A stretch of DNA of 21,790 bases from Betaproteobacteria bacterium (GTDB taxonomy: Bacteria; Pseudomonadota; Gammaproteobacteria; Burkholderiales; Burkholderiaceae_C), in contig RGEP01000010.1 in NCBI GenBank assembly GCA_009918225.1, positions 1-21,790 on the forward strand, read 5' to 3'. Of the stretch, positions 15,582 to 21,790 are shown one piece after another. Each line of letters begins with the position of its first letter. The stretch's first letter is position 1. Under the pieces are notes generated by a model. It ran no database searches, was not told where the DNA came from, and worked only from the letters and a program-made list of their open reading frames with translations. Position numbers and translations under genes: made by a program.

Positions 15582-16702
15582 GGGTACTCCTGGGAATGAG
15601 GGTTGATGTGCAAGGTGCCTTCGAAAATCTTGCGGGCCGTGCGAATGAGCGACGCGCGGGTGATGCGTGCCTGAGGGCCTTGGCCCTGCAGCCCCACTTC
15701 CACGTCAATGCGGCCTTGAGGATGCTGAACATGGATCACATGCTGGCCCGGCTCGGCAGGCCCGCCAGCAGCCACGGTGCCCGGCAGCGCGCGTGCAGCC
15801 GCCACCCCAATGGCGCCGGTCACGGCGTGCGCCGCGTGACAGCGCCAGGGGGTGAAGTAGCGCGACACGATCGACGAGGCCGCCACCGACGGGTCGATGA
15901 GCACGGGCTTGGGGACCACCGACCGGCTCACGTCGCCCAGGCCCATCAGGCGGCCTGCTTCAAGCCGCATGCGCTCCAGGCGCTCGAGCATCTCGCTGTG
16001 CGCGTCCAGGGCGGCAGGCGTGTCGTGCGCGCTGACCCCCAGGTCTTGGGCACGCACCATCATCAGGGGCATGGCAGCATCGATGCAGGTGACGTCGATG
16101 CCGTCAATGCGGTCGGTGCGGTGGCCGGTAGGGAACACCGATCCGGTGATGGCCCCCCATGCATCCAGAAACTCCAGATGGATCGGCGCGCCGCTGCCTT
16201 GCACGCCATCGATTTGGGCATCACCGTCGTATGTCAGGCGTCCGCCGGGGGTTTGCACCGTGACATCAATGCGTGATCGGGTGTTTTCGTTGAAGACCCT
16301 GATTAGGGTGGTGTCATTTTTTGGCATCACCAAGCCCTGCTCGATGGCAAAGGGCCCGACACCGGCCAACATATTGCCGCAGTTGGGTTTGGTGTCCACC
16401 GAGGGCTTGCTCACCCCTACCTGCGCAAACAGGTAGTCCACGTCCACGTCTGGGCGTGTGGACCTTGAGACGATGGCCACCTTGCTGGTCAGCGTGGTAC
16501 CGCCACCCAGGCCGCTGATTTGGCCGGCGTCGCCCGAGCCGATGGCAGCCACCAAGAGGCGGTTGCGCTCGGCTTCGTCCAGGGGTAACCAGTCCTTGAG
16601 AAAGAACGGGCCGCGCGAGGTGCCAGCGCGCATGAGGGTGCACGGGATTTGAGACAACACGGCCGGCAATGTCTCCGATTCATATCGCAAGGTAAATTGC
16701 AT
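15578..16702 (-). CDS. PrpF-like / 4-oxalomesaconate tautomerase family isomerase
   Basis: This is a 374-residue protein of the PrpF superfamily (diaminopimelate-epimerase fold). Motifs are IPCTLMRAGTSRGPFF near the N-terminus, SGLGGGTTLTSKVAIV, a KPNCGNMLAGVGPFAIE motif with the catalytic-type Cys, and TPWRCHAAHAVTGAIGVA in the C-terminal half. The family moves double bonds in unsaturated tricarboxylates, such as 2-methylaconitate, aconitate or 4-oxalomesaconate. Linkage to a Bug receptor, a porin and a LysR regulator suggests use of an imported polycarboxylate. The start is uncertain. The ATG at 16700-16702 has no ribosome binding site, while GTG at 16658-16660 with an upstream GGAG gives a product closer to family length. 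The operator for LysR lies just upstream. Confidence 0.86.
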   Translation of the reverse strand: MQFTLRYESETLPAVLSQIPCTLMRAGTSRGPFFLKDWLPLDEAERNRLLVAAIGSGDAGQISGLGGGTTLTSKVAIVSRSTRPDVDVDYLFAQVGVSKPSVDTKPNCGNMLAGVGPFAIEQGLVMPKNDTTLIRVFNENTRSRIDVTVQTPGGRLTYDGDAQIDGVQGSGAPIHLEFLDAWGAITGSVFPTGHRTDRIDGIDVTCIDAAMPLMMVRAQDLGVSAHDTPAALDAHSEMLERLERMRLEAGRLMGLGDVSRSVVPKPVLIDPSVAASSIVSRYFTPWRCHAAHAVTGAIGVAAARALPGTVAAGGPAEPGQHVIHVQHPQGRIDVEVGLQGQGPQARITRASLIRTARKIFEGTLHINPHSQEYP

Positions 16703-16710
16703 ATTTACAA

Positions 16711-16739
16711 TTGATTGATGCGTAAAGAACATCAATCAA
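16711..16739. promoter_or_regulatory. Inverted repeat, LysR-type operator
   Basis: TTGATTGATG, a 9-base spacer and CATCAATCAA form a perfect 10-base inverted repeat in the 66-base divergent gap between the prpF-like gene and lysR. It contains a T-N11-A core (T at 16719, A at 16731), the usual binding site of LysR-type regulators. It lies 8 bases from the prpF ATG, or about 50 if the GTG start is used, and 29 bases from the lysR ATG. It could act in both autoregulation and activation. Confidence 0.75.
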
Positions 16740-16768
16740 AACCGAGCTCGAGGTGGCAGAGTGCGCGC

Positions 16769-17656
16769 ATGCCGATCAACTTCGATCTCAACGATCTGCT
16801 GGCTTTCCGAGCGGTGGCCGAGCTGGGCAGCTTTCGGCGCGCGGCCGAATCTGTGCACCTGTCTCAACCGGCCTTCAGTCGCCGCATCGACAAGTTGGAA
16901 GAGGCTTTGGGGGTCAAGCTTCTGGAGCGCACCACGCGGCGCGTGACGCTGACCGCCATCGGGCGCGACTTTGAGACCAAGACCCGAGAACTGCTCAACG
17001 ATCTCGACGCCACTCTGTTGGCCCTACGGGGCGGTGCCGCCACGCGCATGAGCGAGGTTTCGGTGGCTTGCGTGCCCTCAGCGGTGAACTATTTCCTGAC
17101 CCGCGTGATCAACCGCTTCCATGAGGCCAACCCGCGCGTGCGGGTGAAGATCCTGGACGCCAGCGCCAACGACGTGTTGACGGCCGTGAGCAACGGTGAA
17201 GCCGATTTCGGCATCAACTTCATGGGCGCACAGGACCCCGGCATTGAGTTCAAGGTGTTGATCGAGGAGCGGTTTGTGGCGGCGTGTCGGCGCGACCACC
17301 CCCTGGCTCGTCTGAAGCGGGTGACCTGGTCGCACCTGGGTGAGTATGAGTACGTGGCGGTCAGCCGCAGTTCAGGCAATCGCTTGCTGCTGGATCAAGC
17401 CCTCTTCAACGCGTCGGCGCGGGTCAACAGCGTGTTTGAGACCAAGCATGTGACCACCGCTTTGGCCCTGGTGGAAGCCGGCCTGGGGGTGGCAGCCGTG
17501 CCGGCGATGGCCATGCCAGCGCGCGACCATCCACTAATGGTGGGCATCCCGCTGTTCGAGCCCACGGTAACGCGCAGACTGGGCTTGATCAAGCGCCGGG
17601 GCCGAGAGCTCTCGCCGGCCGCTGAACTGCTTTATTCGCAGTGCATGAAGCTGAGG
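16769..17656 (+). CDS. LysR-type transcriptional regulator, stop codon lost
   Basis: From the ATG at 16769 the protein shows a winged helix-turn-helix (INFDLNDLLAFRAVAELGSF to LSQPAFSRRIDKLEEALG, residues 3-52) and an effector-binding domain up to about residue 296. The normal LysR end falls near 17656 (SPAAELLYSQCMKLR). The frame has no stop there. It continues open for about 248 codons, across the antisense of the tRNA-Arg and of queD, to a stop at 18401-18403 within queE. Both other frames have stops near 17645-17735, so a one-base insertion or deletion near the 3' end is the simplest cause. The end given is the expected domain end, not a stop codon. The regulator is divergent from the prpF/Bug/porin operon across a clear operator and probably activates it with a substrate-derived inducer. 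Confidence 0.8.
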
Positions 17657-17686
17657 CACTCGGCCAGCGGTCGGGTGCGAGAGACT

Positions 17687-17761
17687 TGGTGCCTCCGACA
17701 GGAATCGAACCTGTATCTAGCGCTTAGGAGGCGCTCGTTCTATCCATTGAACTACGGTGGC
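17687..17761 (-). tRNA. tRNA-Arg (anticodon CCU), with acceptor-stem mismatch
   Basis: 75 bases including an encoded CCA. The minus strand folds as acceptor GCCACCG/CGGAGGC, D stem GTTC/GAAC, anticodon stem AGCGC/GCGCT with loop CTCCTAA (anticodon CCT), and T stem ACAGG/CCTGT with loop TTCGATT. Everything pairs except position 4 with 69, which is A opposite A; related Burkholderiales genes have U-A there. The gene begins 12 bases after the queD stop on the same strand, so it may be processed from the same transcript. It reads AGG codons. No terminator hairpin was seen beyond the CCA. Confidence 0.93.
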
Positions 17762-17773
17762 ACGCCTTGCAGT

Positions 17774-18154
17774 TTATGCGAGGTGCAGCACGCAGCTGTC
17801 ACCGCTGGCGTCGCGCCACACCCGCACCCGCACCAGTTGCGGCAGCGGCCCGCGCAGGTGGCGAGCGATGTAGGCGCACAGGTTTTCCAGCGTCGCCGGG
17901 CCCAGGCCCTCGATCTCATCCAGAAACCGGTGGTCCAGCTGCTGGCGCAGTTGCGCGATTTCAGCGCGCACCAAACCCAGGTCCATCACCATGCCTCGCT
18001 CATCGGGCTGGCCACGCAGGGTGATGTCGGCCAGGTAGGTGTGGCCATGCACCCGGCGGCTGCTTTCGACTTCGCCCGTGGCTTCGGCGCGGCGCAGGGT
18101 GTGGGCCGCTTCGAAGTGGAAGCGCTGGCTGAGTTCGTAGGAGGCAGAAGTCAC
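17774..18154 (-). CDS. queD: 6-carboxytetrahydropterin synthase QueD
   Basis: This 126-residue enzyme converts dihydroneopterin triphosphate to 6-carboxytetrahydropterin in 7-deazaguanine (queuosine) synthesis. Zinc ligands are H18 (EAAH) and H36/H38 (HGH), and LDH (D74, H75) and E90 of TLEN complete the active site. The usual catalytic cysteine four residues before HGH is Ser32 here, so either the mechanism differs or another residue replaces it; Burkholderiales relatives share the SRR-HGH pattern as far as I recall. The start is GTG at 18152-18154 with AAGG upstream. It follows queE by 31 bases in the same direction, supporting the assignment. A divergent pterin-synthase function is the alternative. 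Confidence 0.85.
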   Translation of the reverse strand: MTSASYELSQRFHFEAAHTLRRAEATGEVESSRRVHGHTYLADITLRGQPDERGMVMDLGLVRAEIAQLRQQLDHRFLDEIEGLGPATLENLCAYIARHLRGPLPQLVRVRVWRDASGDSCVLHLA

Positions 18155-18185
18155 AGTCCGATTGTGCCTTGCCCCCCCTTGGGCT

Positions 18186-18869
18186 TCAGCGGATGGCCAA
18201 GACCTTGTGGGTTTGCACGCTCAGGCGCCAGCGGGGGTGTGCTTGGCAGTAGGCAATGGCCTGTTTCGTGTGCAGGGCCTGCAGCGGGCCGTCCATGGGC
18301 TGCAGCAGCCAGTACCCGAAGTCCGGCCTGGAGGGCCCGTTCTGCTCGGCCAGCGATTCAACCGAAGTGGGCATCAAGGTGGGCTGCGGGTACACCAGTT
18401 TGAGCTCATGTCCGCGGCGCTGAACCCAATCGGCACCGGCTTTGGGGCTGACGCACACCCAGTCGATGCCTTGCGGGCCCATGGGCACCGGCAGGGTGCC
18501 GTTCGTCTCTACGGCAATCTCAAATCCTTGCGCATGCAGAGCGTCGATCAGGGCTTGGTCGACCTGCAGCATTGGCTCACCCCCAGTGAGCACCACATAA
18601 GGCACGGCTCCCGGCGCATGGCCCTGTGGCCCAGCTGGCCACTGCGCAGCCACCTGAGCCGCCAGTTCCTGTGCGCTGTACTTGCCGCCCAAGGTGCCGT
18701 CGGTGCCCACGAAATCGGTGTCGCAGAAGCGGCACACCGCGCTGTGGCGGTCTTCCTCACGCCCGTTCCACAGGTTGCACCCGGCGAATCGGCAGAACAC
18801 CGCGGGCCGGCCGGCTCGCAAGCCTTCGCCCTGCAGCGTGTAAAAAATTTCCTTGACCGAGTAGCTCAT
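18186..18869 (-). CDS. queE: 7-carboxy-7-deazaguanine synthase QueE (radical SAM)
   Basis: This 227-residue radical-SAM enzyme contracts the ring of 6-carboxytetrahydropterin to form 7-carboxy-7-deazaguanine, the step after QueD. The iron-sulfur cysteines are C31, C46 and C49 (CX14CX2C), a spacing known from betaproteobacterial QueE instead of the standard CX3CX2C. Other motifs are FYTLQGEG near the N-terminus, VLTGGEP (SAM binding) and ETNGT. I chose the ATG at 18867-18869 because the conserved N-terminus begins there; longer upstream reading is not family-like. The start overlaps the stop of the VWA gene by 4 bases (ATGA), so it is coupled to it. Confidence 0.94.
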   Translation of the reverse strand: MSYSVKEIFYTLQGEGLRAGRPAVFCRFAGCNLWNGREEDRHSAVCRFCDTDFVGTDGTLGGKYSAQELAAQVAAQWPAGPQGHAPGAVPYVVLTGGEPMLQVDQALIDALHAQGFEIAVETNGTLPVPMGPQGIDWVCVSPKAGADWVQRRGHELKLVYPQPTLMPTSVESLAEQNGPSRPDFGYWLLQPMDGPLQALHTKQAIAYCQAHPRWRLSVQTHKVLAIR

Positions 18870-20035
18870 TTGCTCAGCAGCCGCATGGCACCTTCCAGGC
18901 CTTGCAGCGACAGCGGGAACATCCGCTGGTTCATGATCTGCTGAATGATGGAGATGCTTTGGCGGTATTGCCAGACGCCAGCGGGCTCGGGGTTGACCCA
19001 GGCGTACTTTGGGAAGGCGTGCGTGAGGCGCTGCAGCCACTCGGCCCCGGCTTCTTCGTTGTTGTATTCGACGCTGCCACCGGGCTGAAGAATCTCATAG
19101 GGACTCATCGTGGCGTCGCCCACAAAGATGAGCTTGTAGTCCTTGTTGTACTTGCGGATGATGTCCCAGGTCGGGAACTTCTCAGCGTAGCGCCGGCGGT
19201 TGTTCTTCCACACGAAGTCGTACACGCAGTTGTGGAAGTAATAGAACTCCAGGTGCTTGAACTCGGCCTTGGCCGCGCTGAAGAGCTCTTCCACGCGGTG
19301 AATGTGCTCGTCCATCGTGCCGCCCACATCCATGAGCAGCAGCACCTTCACCTTGTTGTGGCGTTCGGGCACCATCTTGATGTCCAGCAGGCCCGCATTG
19401 GCGGCGGTGGAGTGAATGGTGTCGTCCAGGTCGAGTTCGGTCTCGGCGCCCTCGCGCGCAAACCGGCGCAGCCGCCGCAGGGCCACCTTGATGTTGCGCG
19501 TGCCCAGCTCCAAGCTGTCGTCGTAGTCGGCGTAGGCGCGCTGGTCCCAGACCTTCACGGCGCTGCGGTTGCCGCCCTTGCCGCCGATACGCACCCCTTG
19601 CGGGTTGTAGCCGCCGTGCCCAAAGGGGCTGGTGCCACCGGTGCCAATCCATTTGTTGCCGCCTTCGTGGCGGCCCTTCTGTTCTTCAAGGCGCTTCTTG
19701 AGCGTCTCCATCAGTTCATCCCAGCCCATCTTCTCGATGGCGGCCTTCTGCTCTGGCGTGAGTTCACGCTCCAGTGTCTTTTTCAGCCATTCCAGCGGAA
19801 TGTCTTGGGTGAAGTCCGTCACCATCTCCACGCCCTTGAAGTAGGCGCCGAAAGCCCGATCGAACTTGTCGAACTGGGTCTCGTCTTTGACCAGGGTGGT
19901 ACGCGACAAATAGTAGAACTCGTCCACACTGGGGCCGATCACACCGGCCTTGAGCGCCTCGATCAGGGTCAAGTATTCGCGGATGCTCACCGGCAGCTTG
20001 GCTGCGCGCAGGGTGTAGAAAAAGTTGATGAGCAT
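18866..20035 (-). CDS. VWA domain-containing protein, CoxE-like
   Basis: This is a 389-residue cytoplasmic protein of the CoxE-like VWA family; its function is not known. The N-terminal half begins MLINFFYTLRAAKLPVSIREYL, with LELGTRNIKVALRRLRRFAREG before the VWA domain. The metal-site motif is LLLMDVGGTMDEH, in which DVGGT replaces the standard DxSxS, so metal binding may differ; such variants are common in this family. A linker with Gly-rich stretches (GNKWIGTGGTSPFGHGGYNP) lies in the middle. Related proteins often work with AAA ATPases of the MoxR type, none of which is in the window. The ATG at 20033-20035 has AGGA 6 bases upstream. It sits 47 bases after the S9 peptidase and overlaps queE. 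Confidence 0.87.
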   Translation of the reverse strand: MLINFFYTLRAAKLPVSIREYLTLIEALKAGVIGPSVDEFYYLSRTTLVKDETQFDKFDRAFGAYFKGVEMVTDFTQDIPLEWLKKTLERELTPEQKAAIEKMGWDELMETLKKRLEEQKGRHEGGNKWIGTGGTSPFGHGGYNPQGVRIGGKGGNRSAVKVWDQRAYADYDDSLELGTRNIKVALRRLRRFAREGAETELDLDDTIHSTAANAGLLDIKMVPERHNKVKVLLLMDVGGTMDEHIHRVEELFSAAKAEFKHLEFYYFHNCVYDFVWKNNRRRYAEKFPTWDIIRKYNKDYKLIFVGDATMSPYEILQPGGSVEYNNEEAGAEWLQRLTHAFPKYAWVNPEPAGVWQYRQSISIIQQIMNQRMFPLSLQGLEGAMRLLSK

Positions 20036-20082
20036 GCGCGGTCCTCGCGATGTCCGGCTGCCTGGGTGTGGTCCGTTAGGCC

Positions 20083-21790
20083 TCAGGCCTTGCGCCGTGA
20101 AGCAGCTTTGGCCGAAGCGCGGGCCATGGGCTTGGCGCGCTGGGCGCCCAGGTCGTGACGGCGCAACCAGTCAAAGAATTCGCCGTACCACAGCCGTGAG
20201 TTTCGGGGCTTGAGGATCCAGTGGTTCTCGTCAGGGAACCACACGAGCCGGGCATCCACACCGCGCGCCTTGAGGGTGTTGTAGTAGGCCAGACCCTGCG
20301 CATCGGGCACGCGGTAGTCGAGCTGTCCGTGAATCACCAGCGTGGGCGTCTTCATGTGCTGGGCAAAGGCGTGCGGGCTTTGGGCATGCACCCGCGCCAT
20401 GTCGTCCCAGTACCAGGCGCCCAGTTCCTTGGCATGCCAGGTGTAGGCATCGTCGGCAAACATGGCGGTCCAGTCGAAGCAGCCCGCATGGCAGATGTAG
20501 GCTGCGTAGCGGCCGGGCTTCACGTGCCCATTCATCCACGCCACCATGTAGCCGCCATAGCTGCCGCCGGTGGCAAACACCCGTTTGCGGTCGGCCCACG
20601 GCTTCTTCAGCAGGGCATCGGTGGCGGCTTCTACGTCCTGCAACTCCAGCTCGCCCCAGCGGCCGCTGATGCTGTCCTTGAAGGCATAGCCGAAGCTGCT
20701 GGAGCCGTGATAGTTCACCGCGGCCACCACATAGCCTTGAGCCGCGAAGGTCTGCACATTCCAGCGGTAGTGGAAGGCGTCACCGAAAGCCGTGTGCGGC
20801 CCGCCGTGGATCACCTGCAGCAGTGGGTACTTCTTCTTGGGATTGAAGCCCGGCGGATAGGTCACCCACAGCTGCACGCGGTCACCTTGCGCTCCGGTGA
20901 TCCACATCTCTTCGGTGTGCCCCATGGTGATGGGCTTGAGCACGGCATCGTTGAAGTCTTCAATGCGACGCGGGGCCTGCTGGCCCACGCTGGCGTGCAC
21001 CTGGGCCGGATGGTCCACGCCATCGGCCACGGTCACCAACACATCGCCGCATACATCGAAACCCTGGACCCAGCCTCCATCGGCCACCACCTCAGCGGTG
21101 GCACTGGACAAGGTCCAGCGCCACAGGTGCTGTCGGCCTTCTTCCTCAGCGGTGAACAACACGCTTTGGCCATCATCGGCCCAACGCAAGGGCGCGTTGA
21201 CCTCGTGGTCCCATTGGGCACTGAGCACACGCCAACCTGGCTTGCGTGACCACAGCGCCAACTGAGACGGCATGGTGTGCTTGCGGCCCTGGTGGCTGGC
21301 CAAGAAGGCAATCTGCTCACCATTGGGGCTGTAGCGAGGCGCACTGAAGTCCCACTGCGCGTCTTGAGCGATCACCGTGACCTTGCGCGTCTTGAGGTCC
21401 ATTTCCGCCAGCGCGTAGCGGCCGTCCATGCGCTTTTGCGGTGCCGGGTCAAAAGCGAACACGATGCGCTTGCCATCGGGGGAAATGTCGAAGGCGTTGG
21501 CATCGGGTTCCGCACGGCTGAGCTCGTAGGGCGTGCCCTCAAACAAGTCCACCACCTTGGCCGAGCCCTCATCGGCGCCCAAGGTCAGCAGATGCAGGTG
21601 CGCCACGCGGTCCTGTGGAAGGTGGTGGTCCCAGTAGCGGTACTGGGCCTCCTCGGTCACATAGGCCGACTCCTTGCGGTCTTTCCAGTCCTTCAAACGC
21701 GCGGCTTGGGCCTTGGGGCCGCGGGTGTCCGGCCACACCCAAGACACAAAGGCCAGGCGCTTGGCGTCGGGAAACCACTTGAAGGCCTCC
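20083..21790 (-). CDS. S9 family prolyl oligopeptidase/acylaminoacyl-peptidase, partial
   Basis: About 568 codons are visible; the 5' end lies beyond the right edge (family members are 650-690 residues). The N-terminal part is a WD/beta-propeller-like region (repeated FDISPDGKRIVF and YSPNGEQIAFLAS elements). The C-terminal alpha/beta-hydrolase domain has HGGPHTAFGD, the nucleophile motif GGSYGGYM, the Asp in HGQLDYRVPDAQG and the His in FPDENHWILKP, a complete catalytic triad. The enzyme cleaves short peptides or blocked N-terminal residues. It ends at the TGA at 20083-20085. The GTG within the frame at 21745-21747 is not the real start, since the frame continues to the window edge. Confidence 0.93.
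   Translation of the reverse strand, partial: EAFKWFPDAKRLAFVSWVWPDTRGPKAQAARLKDWKDRKESAYVTEEAQYRYWDHHLPQDRVAHLHLLTLGADEGSAKVVDLFEGTPYELSRAEPDANAFDISPDGKRIVFAFDPAPQKRMDGRYALAEMDLKTRKVTVIAQDAQWDFSAPRYSPNGEQIAFLASHQGRKHTMPSQLALWSRKPGWRVLSAQWDHEVNAPLRWADDGQSVLFTAEEEGRQHLWRWTLSSATAEVVADGGWVQGFDVCGDVLVTVADGVDHPAQVHASVGQQAPRRIEDFNDAVLKPITMGHTEEMWITGAQGDRVQLWVTYPPGFNPKKKYPLLQVIHGGPHTAFGDAFHYRWNVQTFAAQGYVVAAVNYHGSSSFGYAFKDSISGRWGELELQDVEAATDALLKKPWADRKRVFATGGSYGGYMVAWMNGHVKPGRYAAYICHAGCFDWTAMFADDAYTWHAKELGAWYWDDMARVHAQSPHAFAQHMKTPTLVIHGQLDYRVPDAQGLAYYNTLKARGVDARLVWFPDENHWILKPRNSRLWYGEFFDWLRRHDLGAQRAKPMARASAKAASRRKA

Noticed and set aside
17687..17761. tRNA-Arg as an integration site of a mobile element
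   Set aside because: No integrase, no repeat of the tRNA 3' end seen elsewhere in the window, and queD/queE beside it are ordinary.

Overview
The window is high-GC bacterial DNA with dense, mostly tightly spaced genes. A Bug-family (TctC-like) receptor with its porin, a CX14CX2C-type QueE, a PhnD/C/E/E-type transporter beside SenA/SenB-like genes, and the tRNA and LysR sequences all point to Betaproteobacteria, order Burkholderiales, probably Comamonadaceae. No integrase, transposase, insertion sequence, CRISPR array or phage gene was seen.

Layout. (1) 1-4726: an AMP-dependent acyl ligase of the exosortase-A-associated type (left part outside the window), a convergent acyl carrier protein, a MoeB/ThiF-type E1 enzyme, the S41 protease CtpA and the ATPase of an FbpC-type iron transporter. 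The ligase, moeB and fbpC each carry an internal, frame-breaking gap in which a conserved segment is missing. (2) 4727-6482: a good Fur-box candidate lies between fbpC and the divergent, intact permease fbpB. (3) 6504-13378: a selenium locus of senB (selenosugar synthase), senA (selenoneine synthase), egtD (hercynine synthase) and a four-gene ABC transporter whose binding protein resembles the putative selenate-type PhnD family. (4) 13452-16702, minus strand: a PrpF-like isomerase, a Bug receptor and a porin, controlled by a divergent LysR regulator with a near-ideal operator between them. (5) 17687-21790, minus strand: an S9 peptidase (incomplete at the window edge), a VWA/CoxE-like protein, queE, queD and tRNA-Arg(CCU).

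How the genes work together. EgtD should make hercynine and SenB a selenosugar from selenophosphate and UDP-GlcNAc. SenA should join them to give selenoneine, while the adjacent ABC transporter plausibly supplies the selenium oxyanion. The usual third partner, the SelD-like SenC, is not in the window. The prpF/Bug/porin set looks like an inducible system for capture and isomerisation of a tri- or dicarboxylate. QueE and QueD belong to queuosine synthesis, and the tRNA gene only 12 bases after queD may be co-transcribed with them.

Points deserving a second look are the selenoneine locus and its transporter, the cluster of internal deletions in the first 4.6 kb, the loss of the lysR stop codon (the frame stays open through the antisense of the tRNA and queD), and an A-A mismatch in the acceptor stem of tRNA-Arg. 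All family assignments come from reading motifs, not from database searches.
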